Shown here piece after piece: positions 18,897 to 27,280 of a stretch of DNA of 64,000 bases (positions within the stretch are counted from its first letter, which is position 1; each line of letters starts with the position of its first letter). A model generated the notes under the pieces. It did not search any database and was not told the origin of the DNA. It saw nothing but the letters and a program-made list of their open reading frames with translations. The stretch comes from Caldora sp965222765 (GTDB lineage: Bacteria > Cyanobacteriota > Cyanobacteriia > Cyanobacteriales > Coleofasciculaceae), in the NCBI GenBank assembly GCA_965222765.1, contig CBDCVG010000093.1, forward strand, positions 124,001 to 188,000, written 5' to 3'. The translations under genes and the position numbers were made by a program.

Positions 18897-19090
18897 AAAA
18901 AACAACAATCAGCTGATGAATCAAGCCTGTTGAGCTTCAGCCTTGGGTAAGGAAACCTTTAGCCAAGCTTGCTCCTAGCACGCCCTGCTCCGAAAAAGAG
19001 TATCAGCATTGCGGAGATTATATATCGCTTTGCTATTCTTAGGGTAAACGAAACCCTTTAGCAAGGCTAATGCTCCTTAGGTAACTATAG
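18897..19090 (-). promoter_or_regulatory. metK 5' leader: tandem structured repeat followed by a candidate terminator (riboswitch-like)
   Basis: Read as RNA on the minus strand, two related units about 98 bases apart precede metK. Unit 1 (about 19080-19030) has CUAAGGAGCA, then GCUAAAGGGUUUCGUUUACCC. Unit 2 (about 18980-18932) has GCUAGGAGCA, then GCUAAAGGUUUCCUUACCC. Both then close with AAG...AGC. Each can form a small hairpin (GGGU/ACCC or GGU/ACC) inside a longer stem. Downstream, CAACA...UGUUG followed by six U (plus 18897-18932) looks like an intrinsic terminator about 75 bases before the start codon. This layout resembles tandem aptamers with an expression platform. I could not match it to a named riboswitch class, so this is inference from repeat and context. 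Confidence 0.5.
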
Positions 19091-19147
19091 CTTTCCTTTG
19101 GTTTGCCCTCTATATTAGCTCGTGACAGCACAATCAAGCTAAGTTAA

Positions 19148-19210
19148 CTCATCTCCCGGAAGACAGCACGGGAGATTTCGTGTTATTTGTTGTTAGTTGT
19201 TTGTCAAGAA
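19148..19210 (+). repeat. IS200/IS605-type end fragment: hairpin plus T/G-rich tail
   Basis: ATCTCCCG...CGGGAGAT (stem 19151-19177) is followed by CGTGTTATTTGTTGTTAG and TTGTTTGTCAAGAAA. The same hairpin-then-tail arrangement occurs at 41396-41470 and, on the other strand, at 62345-62410, where it joins a longer IS605-like 3' segment. No transposase is adjacent. Confidence 0.5.
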
Positions 19211-19863
19211 ATCAAAAAATCAAATAATAAAGTATATGTTATGAGCTAAAACGCATTTTAAATGGGTTTTAGCAGGGCAACAGACAACAGGTAACAGGCA
19301 ACAGGAGACTTGCCTATATCTTTTTTATATGATTTCGCCGATATACACTTTAAATGCATGACAGCTTACATTGATAATTTAAGTTATTTGCAACAAAATT
19401 TTACACAATTAAAGTTTAATTCAATCTATAGCAGTTCTTGCCAAGCGTGAGGTACATCCAATTTTCACAGCCTATTCCCCATTCCCAATTACCAAAAAAC
19501 AAGAACGAAAGTACCTCATCCCAATGAAAAATGCTATATTTATTGATGGCTCTCCTCTGGATTTAGCTACAAACTGAATAATCTCATCAACTATTTAAAA
19601 TTTTGATTATATATTAATTAGAAATTTTTGCTCCTGTAAAATTTCAGCGAAGTATATTTTTTCAACTAGTTGCTAAAATGGATTACGTTTCCGGAGTTTG
19701 GCAATATGCTTCTGAAGCTTATAATACCTCAATAAAGAGAATTACGGGGCTTGAAAGCCTGTTTTGTTATATTCTACGCTTGGGGTGACTTCGGCTTTGG
19801 TTATTTTTCTGTGAAGATGTGGGAAGGACAATTTGTAACTCTTGAGGATTCAGGACAACAGCA
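19211..19863. other. Non-coding gap upstream of hom
   Basis: About 650 bases without a supportable gene. It holds an imperfect GCTAAAACGCATTTTAAATG palindrome (19244-19271), a run of 'caacaggcaacagg' microrepeats (19277-19308) and AT-rich DNA. The hom promoter must lie here, but I could not fix a -10/-35 pair. Confidence 0.6.
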
Positions 19864-21177
19864 GTGGCTTTTAAAATAGGTTTATTAGGATTAGGAACAG
19901 TTGGCACTGGGACGGCGCAAATTTTGCAACAACCCACCGGGCGTCACCCAATGGTGCAAGAAATAGAAATTTACAAAGTAGGAGTACGATCGCTCGATAA
20001 GCCTCGTTCAATATCCCTGCCGCCAGAACTGCTGACAACAGATCTCGAAGCAATTGTCACAGATCCAGCTGTTGACATTGTAGTCGAACTTTTGGGAGGA
20101 CTAGAACCGGCGAGATCGCTAATTCTGAAAGCCATCGCCCACGGGAAGCATATTGTCACAGCCAACAAAGCGGTAATCTCCCGGTATGGGGATGAAATCT
20201 TCACCGCTGCTAACCAGGCAGGAGTCTATGTCTTGTTAGAAGGGGCAGTGGGAGGTGGTATTCCAGTAATTCAGCCCCTCAAGCAGTCCTTAGGAGCTAA
20301 TCAAATTCACCGCATTACCGGTATCGTTAACGGTACAACTAATTACATCCTGACCCAGATGCAAACGAGCGGAGGTTCATTTAATGACATTCTCGGCGAT
20401 GCTCAGGAGCTGGGTTATGCCGAGGCTGATCCTACAGCTGATGTCGATGGATTAGATGCTGCTGATAAGATTGCCATTCTAGCTTCTCTGGGATTTGGGG
20501 GAAGAATTAAGCTGCAAGACATCCACTGTGAAGGCATTCGTCAAGTGAGTTCGGCAGATATTGCTTATGCTGAAGAATTGGGGTTTGTAATTAAACTGCT
20601 GGCATTGGCAAAGCGAGAGTCAATGGCTGCGGCGGATACCTCACAAGAAGAAATGTTGCAAGTGAGAGTCCATCCCACTCTTGTGCCAAAAGCTCACCCT
20701 CTCGCCAGTATCAGCGGTGTCTACAACGCAATTCTAGTTGAAGGAGAACCGATTGGGCAAGTAATGTTCTTTGGTCCGGGTGCTGGTTCAGGACCAACTG
20801 CCAGTGCGGTAGTATCGGATATTGTTAACATTGCTGCCGTTCTCAAAACTGCCGGAGATGCTAAGGGATTGCATCCCCTCTTGAGCTGTGCTCACCAACA
20901 TTATTGTGAGATCTCCCCCATCTCAGAGCTAGTTACCCGCTTTTATGCTCGTTTTCTGACTAAAGATCATCCCGGCGTCATTGGTAGCTTGGGTATCTGC
21001 TTCGGTAAGCAGAACGTAAGTCTAGAATCTATAGTACAGACTGGTTTCCAAGGAGAGTTGGCTGAAATTGTTGTCGTAACTCACGATGTTCGTGAAGGCA
21101 ACTTTCGACAGGCACTAGAGGAAATTCGTACTTTAGATGCTGTGGATAGTATCCCTAGTATCTTGCGAGTGCTTTAG
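19864..21177 (+). CDS. hom: Homoserine dehydrogenase
   Basis: 437 residues. It reduces aspartate semialdehyde to homoserine for threonine and methionine synthesis. Seen: N-terminal NAD(P)-binding GLLGLGTVGTG, ANKAVISRYG with the conserved Lys, GIVNGTTNYIL, the catalytic-domain signature EADPTADVDGLDAADK, and a C-terminal ACT domain (about 350-437) with DHPGVIGSLG, a likely site of threonine feedback. The start is GTG at 19864, matching the conserved N-terminus. It is divergent from metK across a 1-kb gap and followed by MITE-rich DNA, so it is probably monocistronic. Confidence 0.97.
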   Translation: MAFKIGLLGLGTVGTGTAQILQQPTGRHPMVQEIEIYKVGVRSLDKPRSISLPPELLTTDLEAIVTDPAVDIVVELLGGLEPARSLILKAIAHGKHIVTANKAVISRYGDEIFTAANQAGVYVLLEGAVGGGIPVIQPLKQSLGANQIHRITGIVNGTTNYILTQMQTSGGSFNDILGDAQELGYAEADPTADVDGLDAADKIAILASLGFGGRIKLQDIHCEGIRQVSSADIAYAEELGFVIKLLALAKRESMAAADTSQEEMLQVRVHPTLVPKAHPLASISGVYNAILVEGEPIGQVMFFGPGAGSGPTASAVVSDIVNIAAVLKTAGDAKGLHPLLSCAHQHYCEISPISELVTRFYARFLTKDHPGVIGSLGICFGKQNVSLESIVQTGFQGELAEIVVVTHDVREGNFRQALEEIRTLDAVDSIPSILRVL

Positions 21178-21226
21178 TGGGGTGTGGGGTATGGGGAAGA
21201 ATTGAACTCCTGTTTTCCATCAGTTA

Positions 21227-21290
21227 TGAGTGGAACAGGCATCTTGTCTGTCATCCGAAACCTGCCAGGTGAATGTGTCTAAGCTTAGAA
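21227..21290 (-). repeat. Dispersed repeat shared with the truncated antitoxin locus
   Basis: GTGGAACAGGCATCTTG...CCGAAAC...GGTGAATG...GTCTAAGC on the plus strand matches, in reverse complement, the segment 62150-62205 that replaces the end of the antitoxin gene. Differences are few. It is a short interspersed repeat with no coding content. Confidence 0.6.
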
Positions 21291-21321
21291 TGAGAGTGCG
21301 ATCGCACTTGTTACCTGTTAT

Positions 21322-21433
21322 CCCTCTTCTGTCAGACTCCGAAAAATGGGGGTCAGACCCTTATTCTCTCGTTAGCTTTCGTTGGCTGTAATGACGGAAT
21401 TTCGTCAGAATTTCGGAAAGTGACAGAAGAGGG
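21322..21433. mobile_element. 112-bp MITE (family A), copy 2, with 4-bp target duplication
   Basis: Same length and ends as the copy at 8348-8459, in opposite orientation (CCCTCTTCTGTCAGACTCCG ... TGACAGAAGAGGG). TTAT flanks both sides (21318-21321, 21434-21437). It sits at the very edge of another inverted-repeat element that begins at 21435. Confidence 0.85.
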
Positions 21434-21434
21434 T

Positions 21435-21537
21435 TATAGTCATTTCACATAAGAATGAAACACTTTTTCCGTCAAAAACCTTTTACAGCAAGATTTACAC
21501 CAAAAAGTTTGTATCAGTCTAAACTGGAATGACTATA
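21435..21537. mobile_element. 103-bp inverted-repeat element (MITE family B)
   Basis: TATAGTCATTTCA at the left is mirrored by GGAATGACTATA at the right; the interior is AT-rich with no ORF. Copy 2 of MITE family A was inserted at its left terminus, so this element is the older of the two. Confidence 0.6.
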
Positions 21538-21559
21538 CTTGTTACTTATCGCCCTACTT

Positions 21560-22435
21560 AGGGTTTGCTGTATAAGTGTGGAAGCTATACCATACTTTGC
21601 TTTCAATCATGTTCCAAGCCCTCCAGGTCCCAGGTTTTCTGGTAAAATGCCTCAAAACCCTTGCACCGCGATCAGGGAATTTGAAGCTTCAATGATGGTG
21701 CATTTTCGCGAAAGAATCAAAGGGTCGCTGATTCAAAAAATCAATCAAAAAGTCGTCCAACGAGGTCGAGGATTTAAGCAGGAGGAACCCCCCGCAAAAA
21801 AGTCACCAGGAGAAAAAACAAAAAAAGGAAATAGAGGTCAGCTCTTAATCGATGCAACCGTTGCCCCTGCCGATATTAAATATCCTACAGATGTGGAACT
21901 GTTAAATCAAGGCAGGAAAACCACCGAAAAAATAATTGATACCCTCTATAACTCCCAGAAGGTGAAACTGGATAAAAAACCAAGAACTCACCGCATGATA
22001 GCAAGGATTGAGTATCTAAGATTCGCCAAAAAGAGAAGACCTTCTCAAAAACAAAGAAGAAAAGCGGTCAAAAAACAACTCCAATATCTCAAACGAAATT
22101 TGGGACATATAGAGGGGTTAATCGAGAAGGGAGCTAGTCTAGAACTCTTAAGTAAAAAGCAATATAGGAATTTCTTGGTATCAAGTGAAATTTATCGTCA
22201 ACAGCAGTGGATGTGGTCAAATAACAAAAAGAGTAATGAATTTAGTGAAACTGCTGAGGCAGTTTTACTGTCTTTTTTTGTGTCAATTTTTCCCAAATAT
22301 TACCGTTTTACCGAGGAGTATTAACACCAGCTATGAAACGAATCCTCTTTCTCAAGTAGGGCTTATGATTTGGACAAGGCAACCGTCTAGTTCATTTCCC
22401 ACCCCCTGTTTTTTCTAACTTTTTCAGCAAGCCCT
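21560..22435 (+). mobile_element. Decayed IS5-superfamily element truncating an HD-domain gene
   Basis: Ends AGGGTTTGCTGTATAAGTG (21560) and CTTTTTCAGCAAGCCCT (to 22435) are imperfect inverted repeats. The 876-base interior encodes a truncated transposase. The right end cuts the minus-strand HD gene, whose frame runs into the element and stops. Related ends occur as a solo copy at 25760-25777 and as a 217-bp MITE at 60559-60775. Confidence 0.75.
21690..22323 (+). pseudogene. Transposase fragment, IS5-superfamily (DUF772-type)
   Basis: The frame carries SMMVHFRERIKGSLIQKIN, NRGQLLIDATVAPADIKYPT (first catalytic Asp), LLNQGRKTTEKIIDTLY, a basic PRTHRMIARIEYLRFAKKRR stretch and LKRNLGHIEGLIEKG. 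These are the N-terminal and central parts of DUF772/DDE_Tnp_1 transposases. The C-terminal half with the remaining catalytic residues is gone, and the upstream frame (from 21539) only translates IS-end DNA. Inactive. Confidence 0.8.
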
Positions 22436-22909
22436 ATTTAGTGTGTGATTGCCAAAGCGTTCTGCAATAAACAGTTTTCCTCGGTCTACATGATAGGGAG
22501 TGAGGCTGGCATCGGTGGCACCAAAAGGTAGTGATACCATCATCTCATCTATTCCTGTTGCATACAGTCTTTTATGGGGGCGATCTTGAGTGCAAACCCC
22601 CTTGACATAGCCAATATCATGACACAGTAAGGAAATGATACTGTGTAACCAATCTTCAGGAGTAACTCCACCCTCCCGGATATGTTTACCCCGCAGAATT
22701 TCTTCCCCCACCAAGGTGACAAAGATTGTGTGTTCTACGTTGTGATAGAGCGCATCGCTATTAGCAATATTTTCTAAAGCCATGTTTCCTGCCCAAGCGA
22801 TGATATCGGGGTAGTTTGGGTTGAGTCCCCCATAAGTGCGGTGGTAACCAGTTCGCAGGCGAGCTACAAAGGCATCAATTATTATTTCTGTGGGATTAAA
22901 CATCTCCAC
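22424..22909 (-). pseudogene. HD-domain metal-dependent phosphohydrolase, 3' end replaced by an IS
   Basis: 161 codons remain. The HD signature is visible: ALYHNVEHTIFVT and SLLCHDIGYVKG supply the His and His-Asp metal ligands near residues 57 and 95. The family is a cyanobacterial HD-domain group of roughly 270 residues. The native frame ends at RFGNHTL; the last codons (NRAC, stop) are read from the end of the IS5-like element (22435 downward). About 100 C-terminal residues are missing, so function is doubtful although the metal site survives. Start ATG at 22909 follows GGAGGAGTGGAGATG-like purine-rich DNA. Confidence 0.8.
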
Positions 22910-23490
22910 TCCTCCAACAAAATCTCAGCTAAGTAAGTAGCCATAATTCATAAATTGACAATGGATAATGAACAATGGATAATTACCTCTCCTTAAAAGT
23001 CGAAACTAACTGTTGTTCGAGCCTCTTAAATTTCTTGCCATAAATAGACTCTCCTTTAACTGCTACTTGTTGACTTGAGTCTGCTAGATGAAAAAATGCT
23101 GATTTTCTAGCCTATGTTCATATTGTGACGAACAATTTGGAATATAGGAACCAGAAAAACTCATAAATTTGATAATTAGCTGAATAATCTTGTTTAACTA
23201 CATCAGGAGAAAAAACTCATAAAAACTCATAAAAGCTCAGTAAACTACTCATGAAGTAAATATTGATGAACAAACATAAATAGTTCATGCATAATAATGA
23301 CAAGGGTTTTACCCTCTTGAGATTCACTTTATCATCAGCCGTTAGTCAATACTTTTATAGTCTAACTTACATCAGCTAAGTATGTGGTTTTGTGTAAAAA
23401 TAACTGTAAGAAGATAAAATTTAGCTGATAATTACACTATCTATCGAGTAATATAAATTCAAACATCTACTGAAAATTCACAGCTAAACT
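22910..23490. other. AT-rich gap, no gene seen
   Basis: About 580 bases between the truncated HD gene and the HTH-TIR-AAA locus. It contains 'acaatggataatgaacaatggataat' microrepeats and several 'aaaactcataaa' repeats (about 23157-23250). I see no RNA gene or credible ORF. Confidence 0.6.
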
Positions 23491-25463
23491 ATGGATGTTA
23501 AAGCGGCATTAGAGTGGGCAGATGAATTAATTCATGCTAAGACAGGGAAATATCTAAGTGACCTCGAAAGAAAAGTGTTTGTTGGGTCTTGGCAAAATCT
23601 TACTTATAGAAAAATAGATTTAGATAGGGCTGAGTATTTAGAGAAATATGTTGGTTTCCATTTATGGAATAAACTTTCAACTGCCTTAGGGGAAAAAGTA
23701 ACTAAAAAGAACTTTCGGGGAGCGCTGGAGCGATCGCTAAAACGACAGCCGGAAAGAAGGACTACTGGAAAAGTGTTTATTTCACACCGATTACAACAGC
23801 CAGACTTGAATCTAGCTATGCAGTTTTGTGAAGCGATCAATGCTGCTGGATACCAAGCATTTATGGCAACTGTAGCGGAAACATTGATCGATACCCCCAC
23901 AGATACAGCAGATTGCAGGTATATGAGGTACAGTAAAACTCTTATGAGGTAAGCATATTGTCCTACATGAGTGTACCTCACCAAGATGAAATGTGCTGTA
24001 AATGCCAAGGTAGCTCCTACCAAGATTGGCCTGCTAATATTGAGGCTGAGTTACAGCAATGCGACTACTTCTTACTGCTGTTATCTCCCCAAGCTGCGGT
24101 TAGTGAAATGGTGATCGAAGAGCTTAGACGAGCTAGGGAGTTACGAGATGGTCGAACCAATAGCAAACCAATTATTTTGCCTATTCGTGTTAACTGTCCC
24201 CCAAATTTACCTCTTAACCACGACTTACGAGGTTATCTTGAGGGGATTGTACACCGTGAATGGAACTCTCCCTCAGATACCTCAATCCTGATCCAAGAAA
24301 TCCTCAGCCTCTTGGCACAAAAGGAGACTAGAGGTTGGGAAATTGAGAAGATTAATCAACAACAAGAGTTAAAAGTTAGCCGGTGGCAGGTAGAAAGTTG
24401 GCATCTTCAAGCTCCACCTCTACCAGTAGCAGAACCGGAGTTACCTAGTGGCCAAGTTCGTCTTGCTTCTGCTTTTTATGTGGAGCGGGTTCCTTATGAA
24501 ACTCAATGTTACAAGGAGATCTTGCAGCCAGGCTCTTTAATCCGGATCAAAGCTCCCAGACAAATGGGTAAAACTTCACTGATGGCGAGAATTCTCTATC
24601 AAGCTAGGGAGCAGGGTTATCGTACAGTACCTCTAAGCTTACAACATGCAGATACAGGCATTTTTACTAATCTCAATCAACTCTTACAGTGGTTGTGTGC
24701 CAGAGTTACTCGGAAGTTGCGGTTACCCTATCAAGTTGATGACTATTGGACTGATACTTATGGTAGTAAGGATAACTGCACTGCTTACTTTGAAGATTGT
24801 CTATTGTCAGCAGCTGATGAGCCTTTAGTTTTGGGTTTAGATGAAGTGGATCGGGTTTTCCAATACCCTACAATTTCTGACGATTTTTTTGGTCTACTGC
24901 GAGCTTGGTATGAGGAAGCGGGATATGGTGATCTTGATAGCGATTTGTGGAACAAACTCCGACTGGTGGTAGTTCACTCTACAGAAGTTTACATACCCCT
25001 AAATGTGAATCAATCGCCGTTTAATGTAGGATTGCCTATAGAGTTATCAGAGTTTAGCTCCGAACAAGTCTGGAGTTTAGCACAGCAGCATGGACTGCAT
25101 TGGCAGTTAACTCAGGTTGAGCAACTGATGAGGATGGTTGGGGGACATCCCTATTTAGTACGGGTAGCTCTCTATCATCTTGCTCAGCAACAGCTTAACC
25201 TGGAAAAACTGCTGGCAACCGCTCCCACAGAAGCAGGAATTTATGGGGATCATCTACGCCGCCATTTGTGGACTCTACAGCAGCATCCAGAATTAGCGGC
25301 AGCCTTCGCTAAGCTATTAATAGCGAAGGAACCTGTGGAATTAGAGTCAGTGTTGGCCTTTAAGTTGCATAGTATGGGACTAGTGCAGCTACGAGGAAAT
25401 AAAGTAATGCCCAGCTTTGAGCTATATCGTCAGTATTTTCGCGCCCGCGTAACAGCAAGTTAG
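23491..25463 (+). pseudogene. HTH-TIR-AAA conflict-type protein, disrupted between 23860 and 24020
   Basis: Two frames form one protein. The first (23491-23952) starts with a domain like the vWA-MoxR-associated N-terminal HTH (ALEWADELIHAKTGKYLSDL; NFRGALERSLK), then the start of a TIR domain (GKVFISHRLQQPDLNLA... AFMA). The second (23958-25463) resumes the TIR fold (IEAELQQCDYFLLLLSP, MVIEELRRAREL, PIILPIRV), then an AAA-like STAND ATPase (AAA_35 type) with Walker A RQMGKTSLMARIL and Walker B LVLGLDEVDRVF, and a helical C-terminus. Between AFMA and QDWPANIEAEL about 150 bases of foreign-looking DNA with partial inverted repeats replace the loop carrying TIR residues. TIR-STAND proteins act in NAD-depleting antiphage defence in other bacteria; that role here is inference. 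Confidence 0.8.
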
Positions 25464-25538
25464 TGCTTGCTGAATAACTAACAAGCAATACTAAATCCGG
25501 GTTAGCCGCACCCGTTTTGAGAAAACCGCCAAAACCTT

Positions 25539-25566
25539 GTAGAGACGTTGCATGCAACGTCTCTAC
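25539..25566. repeat. Perfect 28-base palindrome
   Basis: GTAGAGACGTTGCA followed by its exact reverse complement TGCAACGTCTCTAC. It is a known type of cyanobacterial dispersed palindrome and lies 76 bases past the TIR-AAA stop, where it could end transcription. Confidence 0.7.
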
Positions 25567-25687
25567 AGGACTTTCGACTCTTTAGTTGCCCTAATTAACT
25601 CATTACTCTCCAGAAACTAAAAATGAAAAGGGATGGCTGAATCCCTTGATATGACTAGTTTTCTGACTTCTTTTTCGGCAATTCATT

Positions 25688-25777
25688 AATTTTGAATTTT
25701 GAATTTTGAATTTTGAATTCGCCGTAAGGCGCTCATTACTTCAAAACGCTTCCCAGTAGACTTATTCAGCAAACCCT
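25688..25777. repeat. Heptamer tandem repeat plus solo IS5-like end
   Basis: Four TTTTGAA-type units (about 25689-25720) are followed by CTTATTCAGCAAACCCT (to 25777), a solo right end of the element seen intact at 21560-22435. The rest of the 25464-25834 gap holds nothing else I can support. Confidence 0.55.
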
Positions 25778-25834
25778 AAGTATTCTACCGGACTTGGTAT
25801 AAAATCATACCCTTGTGTACCCTAATGTAATCGA

Positions 25835-26646
25835 ATGCGCACTGACAGTCTCTTTTATAAAGTCTTCCAAACCCTCCCTGGCACTCTTTTTGAACTCCTC
25901 GGACACAACAGTGCGCTGGCACAAAACTATACCTTTAAAGCTATCGAAGTCAAAGAACTTGCCAAACGCACCGACGGCGTATTTCTTCCCAAACGAGATG
26001 GTGACCCCATTTATTTTGTGGAAGTCCAATTTCAGAAAGACGAAGACTTGTACTACCGCCTCATGAAGGAAGTATTTGTCTACTTAGGACAAAATCGCTG
26101 GGAACACGGCTGGCAAGCGGTGGTATTTTGGGCTAAGCGCAGCTTGGATATGGGAATTCCCCAGTGTTACCATGCTGAAGTCCAAGCAGGAAATCTACGC
26201 TCGTTTTACCTCGACGAAACTCCAGGCACTTCAAACTCAATCGGGTTAGGACTGGTACGCTTGGTAGTAGAGCCAGAAGCCAATGTCCAACAACGAATAA
26301 GACAACTCGAAAGATGTGCACGAGCTCTGCCAGTGGCACAGCAAAGAAATGCGATAGAATTAATAGAACAAGCTTTTGGTATATAAATTTCCTAAACGTC
26401 CTTGGAGGGAATTGGAAGTGATGTTTGGACTTACAGAATGGAAACAAACCAGGTTTTATCAGGAAGTCAAGGCTGAAGGGTCACCAAGAAGGTCACCAAG
26501 AAGGTCGCCAAGCGAAACAGCTAGAAATCGCACTCAAGCTTTTAGAGCTTGGTTTATCCATTCAGCTAGTAGCTGAGGGAACAGGCTTATCCGTTGAACA
26601 AGTCCAACAACTTCAACAACAATCAGAGCAATCTTCCCAAAACTGA
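25835..26646 (+). pseudogene. DUF2887/Rpn-type recombination-promoting nuclease-like protein, two frameshifts
   Basis: The first frame (25835-26386) gives MRTDSLFYKVFQTLPGTLFE..., FKAIEVKELAKRTDGVFLP and DPIYFVEVQFQKDEDLYYRL. These are the PD-(D/E)xK nuclease core of the DUF2887/Rpn group (D in RTDGVF, E-x-Q in VEVQFQ). The family continues with VYKFPKRPWRELEVMFGLTE, which lies in a second frame (from about 26376), and then GHQEGHQEGRQAKQLEIALK in a third (to 26646). So one roughly 270-residue gene is split by two indels, at about 26370-26385 and near 26480. Family members occur in many copies in cyanobacteria and are linked to horizontal transfer. Probably non-functional in full length; the nuclease core alone remains open. 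Confidence 0.8.
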
Positions 26647-26874
26647 AAGGGTAGGCTTTGAGGATAATTGTTTAAAACCTGTCCTATCGAGATTACCGGG
26701 TTGGATGTCCATCTGTGATAAAAAACAGCTACAATTGCAACCAGTACTCCTATTCTTCCGGAATGTGTACCTCTGAGGGAGTAGTTAAGGGGGTGCATTA
26801 TGTTCCAGCTCATACCCCCAATTAAAACTAGTGAGGTTCTGAGGAGATATAAGGATGGTAGAAGAGACTTCCAC

Positions 26875-26972
26875 GGGAGCATCCCATTTCGGCGAGTTGG
26901 CTCCTTAAAGATAGCTGAAACCCTTGCCGTGTCATTTTTTGGGTAATGTTTTTTCCAAAATGGGATGCTCCC
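26875..26972. mobile_element. 98-bp MITE (family C) with perfect 9-bp target duplication
   Basis: Ends GGGAGCATCCCATTT and AAATGGGATGCTCCC are inverted repeats. GACTTCCAC flanks both sides exactly (26866-26874 and 26973-26981). A 9-bp duplication excludes TA-targeting families. No ORF; the parent element is not in the window. Confidence 0.88.
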
Positions 26973-27031
26973 GACTTCCACAGCGTCCGAGTTTTTATAC
27001 AAACACACAAGTTGAAAGGGTGATAAGTGTC

Positions 27032-27280
27032 ATGACTAACAATCCTGGTGGTATTTCTCAATCCAATACAGGTTCAATGGAGGGTGGACAACAAGCCGCC
27101 ATTGGTAATCATAACCAGCAAACAATGTCTACTCAAGCAGATGCATCCCCAGAGGAAGAGCTTTCTCAACAGGATGTGCTGCAACTGCTAGCGGAACTTG
27201 AACAGAGAATAAACGAATCAGGAATTTCCTCTGATATGAAGGAAGAAGCCACAACTTACCTAAGTGCAGGGAAAGGGTAA
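27032..27280 (+). CDS. Small acidic protein coupled to a NACHT ATPase
   Basis: 82 residues from the ATG at 27032, preceded by AAGGGTG (27016-27022). The frame is open further upstream but reads through a MITE. The N-terminal 35 residues are Gly/Gln/Asn-rich (NNPGGISQSNTGSMEGG, AAIGNHNQQ); the remainder is a predicted helix pair (SQQDVLQLLAELEQRIN, SDMKEEATTYL). The stop overlaps the start of the NACHT gene by 17 bases. Proteins with this start precede NACHT genes in other cyanobacteria and are usually longer, so this copy may have lost its C-terminal part (after EEATTYLSA) through a deletion or frameshift that fused it to the ATPase start. It may be an effector-associated or oligomerisation module; this is inference. 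Confidence 0.6.
   Translation: MTNNPGGISQSNTGSMEGGQQAAIGNHNQQTMSTQADASPEEELSQQDVLQLLAELEQRINESGISSDMKEEATTYLSAGKG

Noticed and set aside
18824..19090. Assignment of the metK leader to SAM-I or SAM-II riboswitch
   Set aside because: The SAM-I core is absent, and only a short GCTAAA resemblance to SAM-II exists; I leave it unclassified.
26924..27031. Longer N-terminus for the 82-residue protein
   Set aside because: The extra codons come from MITE family C and its flank.
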